Source of the DNA: Musa acuminata AAA Group | Taxonomy: Eukaryota > Streptophyta > Magnoliopsida > Zingiberales > Musaceae | Direction: 5' to 3' | DNA: 64,000 bases | Assembly (NCBI RefSeq): GCF_036884655.1 | Contig: NC_088356.1 | Span: forward strand, 17,817,001 to 17,881,000 | In this document: positions 1-11,749 of the stretch, in pieces | Layout: each line of letters begins with the position of its first letter | How positions within the stretch are numbered: the first letter of the stretch is position 1 | The notes under the pieces: generated by a model | The model's database searches: none | What the model was told of the DNA's origin: nothing | Seen by the model: the letters and a program-made list of their open reading frames with translations, nothing else | Translations under genes and position numbers: made by a program

Positions 1-3000
1 TTGTTGCTGCTTTTGCAGAACGAAGGGAGTTTGACAAGATTCTTATATACTCAAAGCAGGTAATTTCCCAAATTGCTCTCCAAGATACCCAATTAAACAA
101 CCATCTTTTTTTTCTTGGGACATCTTTATTGGTACGAGGACTGAATCTCACTCTTGCACATTCTTACATATTGATTCGCCTGCAACAATGACTATTTCCT
201 TTAGCAAGATTTTCACCTCAAAATTCTGGAGCCCCCTATGGTAAATCTATCCTTGATTGCAGGTTGGCTACACACCGGATTATCTTTTCCTTCTGCAGAC
301 CATTTTGAGGTCAGATCCTCAGGTAAGAGCTTGTTTTTCATGATGGGTGAATACACCTAAATTTCATATATAGTTTTGATGTTGCAATATAATATTAATA
401 TGTTACTGATTTGTTTGATTTGTCATTTGTTTTAAAGTTGCTCTATGGCTGACACTGTTAGCCTCCTTTTATCACTATTTGGAAATCCATCTGTTTCATT
501 CATCTTTTTTATTACATTCTGTCACAAAATCTTCATTCAATAAATTTTCTTTCAGGGAGCAGTTAATTTTGCTCTTATGATGTCACAAATGGATGGAGGC
601 TGTCCAGTAGATTACAATACAATCACTGATCTTTTTCTTCAGGTTCGGATAATTTCTTCTCTAAATAGAACATTGAATGGAGATGAAAAGTTTTTTATTT
701 TTTCAATTATTGGGAATGCAGTATGACCCTATTAGTCAGGTTTTGTTGATTGATTTTTTTCTTATGAAATCTCTTTTTGGCTGCTAAATGAGTTTGACTT
801 TTCTTGGTTATGCTTTTGGTAGAGAAATATGATTCGGGAAGCAACAGCATTCCTGTTAGATGTCTTGAAGCCAAATCTACCAGAGCATGCTTTTCTTCAA
901 ACTAAGGTATGATATTTTCAAAGTCAAAGTTGCATTCTTTTTCATCCATGGTCATCAGTCTAACATTTTCTTTTCTGTTGCAGGTTTTAGAGATTAATTT
1001 GGTGACGTATCCAAATGTTGCAGATGCTATTTTGGCTAATGGAATGTTCAGTCATTATGATCGACCTCGGATTGCTCAACTATGTGAAAAGGCTGGCCTA
1101 TATGTCCGAGCCCTTCAGGTGCAATAATCTCCGGAAAATATTTGCAACTAAGTTTTTTATGTAGTATATTATTAATCAATCATACTATATGCTGCAGCAT
1201 TACAGTGAGTTACCTGATATTAAACGTGTTATTGTGAACACTCATGCCATTGAGCCACAGGTATGTTTGGTTGCATCATTTTATCTGATTAGCTATTATT
1301 TGTAATGGATTAGATATTATGACAATTGCTGATGGCTACAGCGGAAATAAATCAGATATTAAGAAGTAACTCACTGCAGGCACTTGTCGAGTTCTTTGGG
1401 ACCCTTTCCAGGGAATGGGCATTGGAGTGCATGAAAGACCTTTTACTGGTCAATTTGAGAGGGAACCTTCAGATAATTGTGCAGGTGTTTTTTTTTCTGA
1501 TTCCAGAAATACATTGGTTTGCCTATCTTATGTTTATAACATCTAGGTCTTTTGCAGACTGCTAAAGAATATTCTGAGCAGTTAGGTGTAGATGCATGCA
1601 TAAAACTGTTTGAGCAATTTAAGTCCTATGAAGGTCTTTACTTCTTCTTGGGATTTTATTTAAGTTCCAGGTAAACTTTCAGACAAATGTTCAGGATGAG
1701 TATAAACCCTTGATAAGAATATTGATATTTTGTCTTTTTTATTTTTATGGGAATAAAACAGTGAGGATCCTGATATACACTTCAAGTACATTGAGGCTGC
1801 AGCAAAAACTGGACAGTTAAAGGAAGTTGAACGTGTAACACGGGAATCTAACTTCTATGATCCTGAAAAAACAAAGAATTTCCTGATGGAAGCCAAACTT
1901 CCAGATGCAAGGCCCTTGATCAATGTTTGTGACCGTTTTGGTTTTGTTCCAGATTTGACCCACTATTTATATACAAACAACATGCTTCGATATATTGAAG
2001 GCTATGTTCAAAAAGTAAGATTTTCTTTTCTAACTGGATGCTAATTTTCTGTTGCAGCAATCCATTCATCTTTTGTATTCAGCATCTGATTCATCGCTAA
2101 TTTGGTTGTTATATTTATAGGTAAATCCAGGAAATGCCCCTTTGGTTGTTGGGCAGCTGCTAGATGATGAATGTCCTGAAGATTTCATTAAAGGTCTGAT
2201 TCTTTCTGTCCGTTCTCTCCTGCCAGTTGAGCCTCTTGTGGCTGAATGTGAGAAGAGGTATAGAGCATTATACCTTATTATGCTCTTAGAAACAATTTCC
2301 TTTTTTCAACAAATACCACCTCTAACATCTTATGTAAAACAGGAATCGCCTACGACTGCTCACACAATTTTTGGAACATCTTGTCAGTGAGGGGAGCCAA
2401 GATGTGCATGTTCATAATGCTCTGGGAATGATAATCATAGACAGCAATAACAATCCAGAGCATTTTCTAACTACTAACCCATACTATGATTCACGTGTTG
2501 TTGGTAAATATTGTGAAAAGCGGGACCCTACTCTTGCAGTTGTTGCATACAGACGAGGCCAGTGTGATGATGAACTTATAAATGTCACTAACAAAAACTC
2601 ACTGTTCAAACTGCAAGCAAGGTATTTCTTGCATTTTGTTTAAATTTAACCTTGTTAGAAGCTTTTCCTTTCTAACTACTCTAGTCCATTTAGATGATCA
2701 TTTATCTTCTTTGTTGACAGATATGTCGTTGAGAGGATGGATGCTGATCTGTGGGAGAAAGTTCTTCACCCCGAAAATGAATACAGAAGACAACTTATTG
2801 ATCAAGTTGTTTCTACTGCGTTGCCTGAGAGCAAGAGCCCAGAGCAAGTCTCTGCTGCTGTTAAAGCCTTCATGACAGCTGATCTTCCACATGAACTTAT
2901 TGAACTACTAGAGAAGATTGTGCTACAAAATTCTGCCTTTAGTGGGAATTTCAATCTGCAAAACCTACTGATTTTGACAGCTATTAAAGCTGATCCGCCG

Positions 3001-6000
3001 AGAGTAATGGATTACATTAATAGATTAGACAATTTTGATGGCCCAGCAGTTGGGGAGGTTGCAGTTGAAGCACAGCTGTATGAGGAAGCATTCGCCATTT
3101 TCAAGAAATTCAACTTAAATGTGCAGGCTGTCAATGTTCTCCTGGACAACATCCAAAGCATAGAGCGGGCTGTAGAATTTGCCTTCCGTGTTGAGGAAGA
3201 TGCTGTGTGGAGCCAGGTTGCAAAAGCTCAGTTGCGGCAAGGGTTAGTGAGTGATGCAATCGAGTCCTTCATTCGTGCAGATGATGAAACCCAGTTCCTC
3301 GATGTTATTCGAGCTGCCGAAGATGCTAATGTTTACCATGACTTGGTGAAATACTTGTTGATGGTGAGGCAAAAGGTTAAAGAGCCAAAAGTGGACGGTG
3401 AACTGATCTTTGCATATGCTAAGATTGATAGGCTCGGTGAAATTGAGGAGTTCATTCTTATGCCAAATGTTGCTAATCTTCAAAACGTCGGCGACCGTTT
3501 ATTTGATGATGCCCTTTATGAAGCTGCTAAGATCATATTTGCTTTCATTTCAAACTGGGCAAAATTGGCTATTACACTTGTTAAGCTGAAGCAATTCCAG
3601 GGTGCTGTTGATGCAGCTCGCAAGGCAAATAGCTCAAAGACATGGAAGGAAGTCTGTTTTGCTTGTGTAGATGCTGAGGAGTTCCGTTTGGCACAAATAT
3701 GTGGTCTGAATGTAATTATTCAGGTAATGCTTTTAAAAATTTGATGGAACAATTTTGATACTAATTGTTTTTTACCTGGTCACTTAGATGTTTTTATATT
3801 CTATAGGTTAAACTGCATAAGATATATGTGTTTTCTTCTAGGTGGATGACTTGGAAGAGGTCAGTGACTATTATCAGAACAAAGGTTGCTTTAACGAGTT
3901 AATTTCTCTCATGGAAAGTGGCCTTGGTTTAGAACGTGCACACATGGGCATCTTTACAGAGTTGGGGGTCTTATATGCTAGATATAGGCCGGAGAAACTT
4001 ATGGAGCACATTAAACTTTTCTCGACTCGTTTGAACATTCCCAAGCTTATCCGTGTTTGTGATGAGCAACAACACTGGAAAGAACTAACCTATTTGTATA
4101 TACAATATGATGAATTTGACAATGCTGCAACAACTATCATGAACCATTCTCCAGATGCATGGGATCATATGCAGTTTAAAGATGTTATTGTCAAAGTTGC
4201 AAATGTTGAGCTCTATTACAAGGCTGTGCATTTCTACCTGCAAGAACATCCTGATCTCATTAATGATGTTCTACATGTACTTGCCCTTCGTGTGGACCAC
4301 ACTCGTGTTGTAGATATCATGCGGAAGGTGCAATCTTGTCCTTGAATCCCCTAATTTCATTTAATTCTGTTTGAGAACAGCTGAATGAAGTTGTTTTGTA
4401 TTTGCTGAGAGTGTAATTAGTTTACTACAATAAAACTTGACATATTTTGAATATCTAACAATTTCTTGCTTCAGGCTGGTCACTTGCATCTTGTGAAGCC
4501 ATATATGGTTGCAGTTCAAAGTAACAATGTAGCTGCTGTTAATGAAGCACTAAATGAAATTTATGTTGAGGAGGAAGACTATGATAGATTACGTGAATCA
4601 GTTGACTTGCATGATAACTTTGATCAGATAGGCCTTGCACAGAGGGTAAAGTTGTTGTTATTGCTACTTTTCTATTAAATTATTATGCTTACGAATATTC
4701 TTGTAATTAGTGTCTTGTTTTACTAGATTGAAAAGCATGAGCTTCTTGAGATGAGGAGGATTGCAGCATATATATATAAGAAAGCTGGAAGATGGAAGCA
4801 GTCCATTGCGCTGTCCAAGAAGGACAACCTGTACAAAGATGCAATGGAGACGTGTTCACAGTCTGGTGACCGTGAACTTTCAGAAGAACTGCTCGTTTTT
4901 TTTATCGAACAGGTAAGGTCTTGATGTGTCGTATTAATTTCCTATGAGTCTCTTCATAAGGTGTTCTGTATCCATTTGATTTATGTTCAAGTATATGATC
5001 TCTAAGGATACTTTTGTATTCTAAGAGATACCCAAGAATTAGAAGTATTATCTTATTCTATTTAGTTATTGTGGAAATGGAACTTGGGTGTTTGTTTTGT
5101 TTTTTAATATACTTCTTACTTCATGCAAAATGTTTCAGTAGTTAAGTTGGTATTTGATGTTTGGTATTTTGAGTTTGAATTGATTGTTCTATCTTATTCT
5201 AGTGGTTTCTGCTTTAACATTTAGAACATTGGTGCATTATTTCTTCTCTTAGATCCATCTTTACTACTTCAGATGTTGTGTAATTTTGCCACAGTGCATC
5301 TTGAAGTGATATATTAAATCATTATGTTGTGAATCATTGTATAGCATTTAATGAATTTCAAGGTTCACATTTGAAACTGTGCTCCATGTAAGCCCAAAAT
5401 GGTGCTATAGGATGCTCAATTCGTGAAGCTGCTGTGGGTGGCCTAGTGCATGAGTATCCTTCAAAGCATAGGCTATTCTGTGTCAAATTTGATAAAACTG
5501 TTTTGTAAATTTAGTCTGTGTGGTAACTAGCATCAAACTTTTTTGAAGCACCACATAGAAGCACATAACTACTGGTTTATATTTTACCAGTGAAGTTACA
5601 TTTTTATTGTTGATTTTAAATCAATCACTAGTTTAAACAAAACACAGATACTTGTACAATACAATAAAAAAGGAAATCTGTTTTCAGTTGCTTTTCATCT
5701 TGCACCTTCATCATAAACTGAACAGTAATTACCGTGCTCTGCATATCTCGAAAGTTGTAACAGTTGAAATAAGCAAACTTTGAATACTATAAATCATGAA
5801 GATCAGAATTGTTTTTGGTTTTCCTCTATAATGCATGTTTCATGATTTTTCACCTTAAGCAACTTTTAGTTTACAAATTTAGAAGGAAACAAATGTACCC
5901 AGGTCATCTTTCTGTGCTAGTCCTGAAGGTATAACTTTTTCTAAGTAAGTCTATTTATCTTCATTCTCTAGAAGACATCTGAGTTTCTGGAAAATGTGTT

Positions 6001-6608
6001 GCAGGGAAAGAAGGAATGCTTTGCTTCATGTCTTTTCATTTGTTATGAATTGATCCGTCCTGATGTTGCCCTTGAGCTGGCTTGGATGAACAATATGATT
6101 GACTTTGCTTTCCCATATCTCTTGCAGGTGATTTGTCAATTGTCTTTCTAGTTAATATAAATATCTATATAAATGTTTTATCGTATAATTGTCTTTCTAC
6201 TTACAATACCGTGATAATTGTTTTATCATGGTAACATATTGGAAATATGCAGTTTATTCGAGAGTACACTAGTAAAGTTGACGAACTTGTAAAATATAAG
6301 ATTGAGGCACAAAATGAAGTGAAATCTAAAGAAAAGGAAGAGAAGGATTTGGTTGCACAGCAGGTATTTAATGTTCATTCCCAGTTGGTCCTGGATCAAA
6401 ATTTGTAGATTTTCTGTCATAGTAATGAGACTTTTCTTTTGTGCAGAATATGTATGCACAGTTGCTGCCTCTTGCTTTACCAGCTCCATCAATGCCTGGT
6501 ATGGGAGGACCGAACGCAGGTGGACCTTACGCGGCTCCAGCTCCAATGGCTGGCATGGGAATGCCTCCAATGCCACCATTTGGCATGCCTCCGATGGGAA
6601 GCTACTGA
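1..6608 (+). CDS. CHC: Clathrin heavy chain, C-terminal 1204 codons (18 exons, 5' part outside window)
   Basis: Clathrin heavy chain forms the legs of the triskelion that coats vesicles in endocytosis and trans-Golgi/endosome traffic. Exons with GT/AG borders: 1-59 (first codon at 3), 263-322, 556-642, 823-906, 984-1118, 1198-1260, 1380-1484, 1558-1670, 1762-2014, 2121-2257, 2343-2621, 2721-3723, 3842-4327, 4475-4645, 4727-4912, 6005-6127, 6253-6363, 6447-6608 (TGA). The joined frame stays open for 1204 residues; family members are about 1700, so the N-terminal beta-propeller and linker lie upstream. What is present is the proximal/distal leg of alpha-helical clathrin repeats, for example [17 protein letters not shown] and [14 protein letters not shown], then the trimerisation region and a Met/Pro/Gly-rich tail ending MPPMGSY. 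Three introns are phase 2 (after 1670, 2257 and 2621); the other readable ones are phase 0. The longest intron is 4913-6004. No frameshift or premature stop is seen. Assignment is near certain; the paralogue number is not determinable. Confidence 0.97.
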
Positions 6609-6960
6609 GAAGGTTTTTTGGGTTGGCACAGCTTGTAATGCGGGGAGAGTTTGGATGTTTCAGTGTTTTCTGATGGTGCAGTGGATCAAAAGCTATTAGA
6701 GACTCTGGTCTTCTTGGTGCTCATGTTAATGTTCGTCATACTTTCATATTCTTTTACTAGCAGTGGCTTTGGTCACCGGAGGCCGAACTGAGGATTTTGT
6801 ATGGTCTAACACTATAAAGATGGGAAGGTGGTGCCCAGGCTTGAGATGCAGTAGCTCATGTATAGGTTCTCTTGATGCCGAGTAAACCATTCTGGGTGTG
6901 TTTATATCAATCAGATCTTGATCAGATTTATTGGACAACCCAATTATAAATTATATGTTC
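6609..6960 (+). other. 3' UTR and near flank of the clathrin heavy chain gene
   Basis: This is non-coding sequence following the TGA of the clathrin gene. No canonical AATAAA was found; an AT-rich stretch near 6940-6955 could serve as a weak plant polyadenylation element. The 3' end is therefore estimated, not defined. Short reading frames here are chance. Confidence 0.5.
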
Positions 6961-7683
6961 CGATTGACTGTAAGTTATGGTGTTTAATTGACTGGAGAAT
7001 CCAGGAATGTGTTTCCGGGCAAAGTTAGGAAAAGGAGCTCAGGAGAAGTTTGTTTTGTTCTCTTCTATAACATTAGATCAAAACTAGATCGTGCATACCC
7101 ACCCAAGAGACAATCTTATTTGCAGCTTGGATTTTTGACAAGATAAGATTATTTGGATATGTTATACTACTAACTTTAGCAAAGAATCTAACAGAAGATG
7201 CAAGCGAGAAGGTGAATAATGAGTAGAATTATCATTGGTTGGTTACGTGAGTTGTTACTTACAATTTTTACGACTGCAGACATGTGATAAGCTTCCTAGT
7301 AGTTTACCAATTCCTCTGATAACTATAACTCATGATTTGTGGGAAGCTGTTGCATAAGAGACTCTTTAAAATTACATCTGGAACAAGGAATGATGTTTTG
7401 TCATGAAATGGATGGTACGTATCGACGATCTGAGCTTCGATCGATGCCTTTCATCTTCTCATTGCACCTTTTGATCGCGATCAACCTCAGCTTCTTATGT
7501 AGGTCGTTGCCCGATGGATGGCCTTCACTTACCGCGATCTCCTTGCACATCATTATCACTCATGATTTTTGCACTTATATCCTTTTTTGCACTAAATCAT
7601 CAAAATGAATTTAATATATATGAATACATGGTATGCTAGTATTGATCGATATATATATTAGTTGAATACCGCTCGGTGTCAAT
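6961..7683. other. Intergenic flank without recognisable features
   Basis: About 0.7 kb of unique-looking, moderately AT-rich DNA separates the clathrin gene from the retrotransposon nest. I recognise no gene, RNA or repeat; a TATA-rich patch near 7650-7665 lies just before the first LTR remnant. Confidence 0.4.
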
Positions 7684-8286
7684 TGTTAGGCGGTGATACC
7701 ACCTATTAATGACGGTGGTACCATTAGTATCCTGAAAATTCAGGATGAGATACTTTTTGGTTCTATTTTTGAAAGCCATTAGGGCTTATAAATACTTCAC
7801 CCTTTTCGGCATGAAAAGGTACCGAAGTATGATTATAATCTTGAATTATTGAGGGTGTAAAAGTGTTGTAAACAAGTGCTAGTCCTCCTCCCCCTTTCTA
7901 AATTTTGAGATCATTCAAAAGAGTTATGAGATTTGTAAGGTTTCTCTCCTAAACCTGGGAAAAGGAGAAAGTACTGTAAAGAGGTGTTCGGTCTTTACCT
8001 ATTGAAGGAAGGCTTTTAGTGGATGCCGGAGACCTCGTTGGAGGAGGAATCCGAAAGTGGATGTAAGTCACCTTGACTGAACCACTCTAAATTTTGGTTT
8101 GCTTTTCATTCGTGCAATTTACTTTATTACAAACCTCCTTATTCTTCTCTTGCACTTTAATGAAAGCTTTCAAGTTCAACTTCTCTGGAATTTGTTTTAA
8201 ATGAAATGAATAATTTTTTGAAATCAAAAAAGTTTTTCGCTGCCCTAATTTACCCCCCCCTCTTAGTGCCGCTCTTGATCCTAACA
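7684..8286 (+). mobile_element. 5'-truncated LTR of a Sirevirus-like copia element (element A, 5' LTR)
   Basis: It matches, with roughly a tenth of bases changed, the right-hand part of the LTR at 29790-30978: palindrome remnants near 7690-7725, TATAAATA at 7787-7794, a C8 tract near 8252 and the end CCTAACA. It is followed by the tRNA primer site and gag, so it is a 5' LTR. The TG start and the left half of U3 are missing, so no target duplication can be read. Confidence 0.8.
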
Positions 8287-8288
8287 AT

Positions 8289-8300
8289 TGGTATCAGAGC
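8289..8300 (+). other. Primer binding site, initiator-Met tRNA type
   Basis: TGGTATCAGAGC lies two bases after the LTR end. This is the usual plant copia primer site, complementary to the 3' end of initiator methionine tRNA. Confidence 0.85.
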
Positions 8301-8336
8301 AAGGTTCACTCTCATTTGGTTTAAAACCCAAGAGAG

Positions 8337-9791
8337 ATGACATTTGCCGGCAATCAAGACGATCATTCAATTACACGTCTACCTATGTTCAATGGGACAA
8401 ATTACACATATTGGAAGACTAGAATGAAGATCTTCCTAATTTCAATAGATTTTGAGCTATGGAATGTTGTCGAAAATGATTTTCAAAAGTCTTGTCTTCC
8501 GATGAACGATTGGAATGAGTTGGAAAAAAGACTTTCACTTTAAATGCCAAGGCTATGAATGCCTTGTTTTGTGCATTAGATAAAAACGAGTTTAATCGAG
8601 TGTCGATTTGTGAAACAACTTTTTAATATTTAGCACACACTCGAAGTGACTCATGAAGGCACTAGTAGAGTGAATGAGTCAAAAATTAATTTTTTAGTGC
8701 ACATTTATGAGTTGTTTCGGATGAAACCGAGTGAGACCATTGGAGACATGTACACCCGATTTACGGATGTCGTCAATGGTCTAAAAGGACTTGGTAAAAG
8801 TTTCTCAGATTTTGAACTTGTTAATAAAATTTTAAGATCACTTCCAAAGAGTTGGGACCCTAAAGTAACGACCGTTCAAGAGGCCAAAGATTTAAATAAT
8901 TTTCCTCTCGAAGAGTTAATTGGGTCACTAATGACCTATGAAATGACTTGTAAAGCTTATGAAGAGCTTGAGGACACCCTTCCAAAGAACAAGAAGGATA
9001 TGACACTAAGAACCCAAGAAGACCACTTGAAAGAAAACTCAAGTGATGAGGACCTTGATGAAGATTTGGTACTCTTAACAAGAAAATTCAAAAAATTCAT
9101 AAAAAGGAATAAATTTAAAAATGACACTAAAAATAAATTTGAACCCAAGAAAGATCAAGTAATATGCTACGAATGCAAGAAGCTAGGACACTATAAGAGC
9201 GAATGTTGCGTAGCCAAGAAGAGATAACCAAAGAAGAAGGCTCTCAAACTAACATGGGACAACACAAGTGCATCCGAAGAAGAGGAGCCTACCATCACCG
9301 AGCAAGTTGCTCATTATGCACTAATGGCCATTGGAGATGAAGTAATAAGTTCATTTGATGCAAATTTATCCTTTGATGAACTATTAAATGCTTTTCATGA
9401 TTTATTTGATGAATACAAATCAATTAGTAAAAAATATAAATTGTTAAAAAGGAGCATGCTTCAATTTCGATAGATTAAAGTTTGAGCATAATAATAGTTT
9501 AACTTATTGTAGAAATGTGACGAACTAAAAATAATTAAAAATGAAAACTTGCTACTCAAAGAAACCTTAGAAAAATTTGAGGTTAGTAGCAAGTCTTTGA
9601 ATATAATTCTTGTCAATAAGTGTCATGTTCATAGGAGAAGTGGAATCGGATTTGTGAGTAGCTCTCACCAAAATCCAACCACCTTTGTTAAAGGGCCGAT
9701 CTTGCATGTTTCACCTCACACCAAATGCAACTTTTGTTGCAAACTCAGACATATTGCCTATAAATGTCTACTTAAAAGATGTAGTCCATAT
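8337..9791 (+). pseudogene. gag: Broken Sirevirus-like gag of element A
   Basis: The gag (capsid/nucleocapsid) reading begins at the ATG 38 bases after the primer site with FAGNQDDHSITRLPMFNGTN and the YWKTRM motif typical of copia gag. Frame is lost near 8540 and regained from 8646 to 9227, where a CCHC zinc knuckle CYECKKLGHYKSEC is seen. More frameshifts follow, then a second knuckle-like motif CNFCCKLRHIAYKC near 9730. The gene stops abruptly at 9791, where the minus-strand LTR of element B begins. Protease and the rest of pol are absent on this side; a matching pol tail reappears at 27241. No function is expected. Confidence 0.88.
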
Positions 9792-11749
9792 TGCTAGGAT
9801 GAAGAGCACTAAGAGGGGGGTGGGTGTGAATTAGTGCAGCGGAAAACTTTCGACGATTAAAACTGTATTCGTACGATAAAATCAATTTTGGTAATAAAGC
9901 CGATTCGTAAATCACTTTCACTTGTGATCAAGCGAGATGTAGTTAAAGCAAGGATATAAAGGCAGTTTGCAGTTATGATGGAAATCAGAATGTAAGTGCA
10001 AACTGAAATATGATGTTCGTACGATAAAACCGATTTCCGTCTTAACGTCGATTCGAAAAATATTTAACTATGAAACACATTCGTAAATGAGCAGAAGGCA
10101 GTAAGCTACTGAGGAGGTTTGCAGTAAAGATAAGATGCTTAAAGTAAATGCAAACCGAGATTTAGAGTGGTTCGGTCAATCTTGACCTACATCCACTTTT
10201 GGCTTCCTCCTTCGATGAGGTCACCGATGTCCACTAAAGGCATTCCTTCAATAAGTGAAGGCCAACCACCCTTTTACAGTTTCACTCCTTTTGACGGGCT
10301 TAGGAGACAACCCTTATAGAATTTCCTCTCCTCTCTTGAAAGATCAAAACTTGGAAGAAAAGAGGGAGGAGAACTTCTAGACTTTACAACACTTTTGAGC
10401 TCTAAAATCATAGAGTAAGATTGGATTTTCGGTGCCTTTGGTTGCCCTTTCATTACTGAAAGGGTGGGGTTTATATAGGCCCCAAACCAGTTTGAATTCC
10501 GAGCTCAAAACTGTCATCTCCCAAAATTCTGGGGTTTGGCGGTTGCACCGCCTGATTGGGGCGGTTGCACCGCCTGGCAGAGCTCAAAGACTAAGCCTCT
10601 GGGCGGTGCCACCTCCTGTCAGGGGCGGTTGCACCACTTGGCAGAGCTCGGAGACTGAGCCTTTGGGCGGTGCCACCGCCTAATAGGGGCGGTTGCATCG
10701 CCCAGTCTCGCTCGGAGACTAAGCCCAAGCGGTGCCACCACTTGACTAGGGCGGTTGCACCGCTTGGCAGAGCTCGGAGACCGAGCTCAGGCGGTTCCAC
10801 CACTTGTCAGGGGCGGTTGCACCGCCTAGCCTAGCTCAAAGACTGAGCCCTGGGCGGTGCCACCGCTGACCCAAGCGGTGCCACTGCTGGCCAAGAAATC
10901 TGGGTCTGAATGGGCTGATCCATTCGGCCCAATTCGGGTCTGTCAAGGGCCCAATTGTCCCAAGATTAAGTTAATGGGATCACCTCCCATTTCTAACTTA
11001 ATCATCGTGCTAACTACGATATTTCTTAAGACATTTACTGCAACTTGCTCTGGTGCGTTAATCGCTTCTTCCGGCGAGCTTCCGGCGAACTTCCGTCGAT
11101 CATCCGATGAACCCTCGGTGATGCTCCTACAGACTTCCGGCAAACTCCTGGACTTGTGACGATCCACTTGGCGAGTTCCGACGAGCTTCTTTTGGCAAGC
11201 TCTTGGACTTCTCGGATTTGTTCCCGTAGAACCTCCGACGACCGTCCAAACTTCCGTTGAACTCTCGAACTCCCAACATGATCATAGTCTTGACTCCGGC
11301 ATAACTCCTGCTGCATGTCTTACTTTCATCATAGTTAAACCTGTACATGTAAAATAAAACTTCGATTGAGACAATTAATCCTAAGCAATTAACCAAGTTG
11401 TCCGGCATGTCATTGGTCCATCGACGCTTCGTCCGATTATTCGGCGCATCGTCCTATCCTACGGCCTATTGCCCAATCGGCTAGTTGGCTCCGCAACTCC
11501 GATATCCTTGGCATAATACTCGCTCTTCTTGGCCCAATGCCCGATTCCATGGCCCGAAGCCTTCTGTCGATACGTCGACCGATCCACCGACCCGACGTCC
11601 AATCTTCTGACATGTTCCTCCGGCACAACATGATTTTTTCTGCTTTAATTGTCTCATCCTGATCGAAGCATCCTACGTCACTAAAAAAGCAGATTAAAAC
11701 ATAAACACAATTATCAATTGGTTTCATCATCAAAATACGAGATTCAACA
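9792..11749 (-). repeat. 3' LTR of element B (minus orientation), about 1.96 kb
   Basis: It starts with the reverse complement of the LTR end (TGCTAGGATGAAGAGCAC) and closes with GATTCAACA, the complement of TGTTGAATC. A run of GGCGGT..ACCGCC palindromes occupies 10536-10870, upstream (in element orientation) of a TATA-like box near 10471. The complement of a polypurine tract follows directly at 11750, so this is a 3' LTR and not a solo LTR. Long reading frames inside it are by-products of the palindromes. Confidence 0.85.

Noticed and set aside
4913..6004. Possible nested gene or element in the long clathrin intron
   Set aside because: No open frame, repeat end or target duplication recognised; ordinary AT-rich intron.
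8289..8300. tRNA gene fragment
   Set aside because: Only the 12-base primer-site complement is present; no tRNA arms in the flanks.
10536..10870. CRISPR-like array of short palindromic repeats
   Set aside because: Repeats are irregularly spaced, vary in sequence, lie in LTR promoters of plant retrotransposons and have no spacer structure or cas genes.
9792..11749. Solo LTR
   Set aside because: A polypurine tract and spacer follow directly, no target duplication flanks it, and a partner LTR with primer site and gag lies at 25069-27240.
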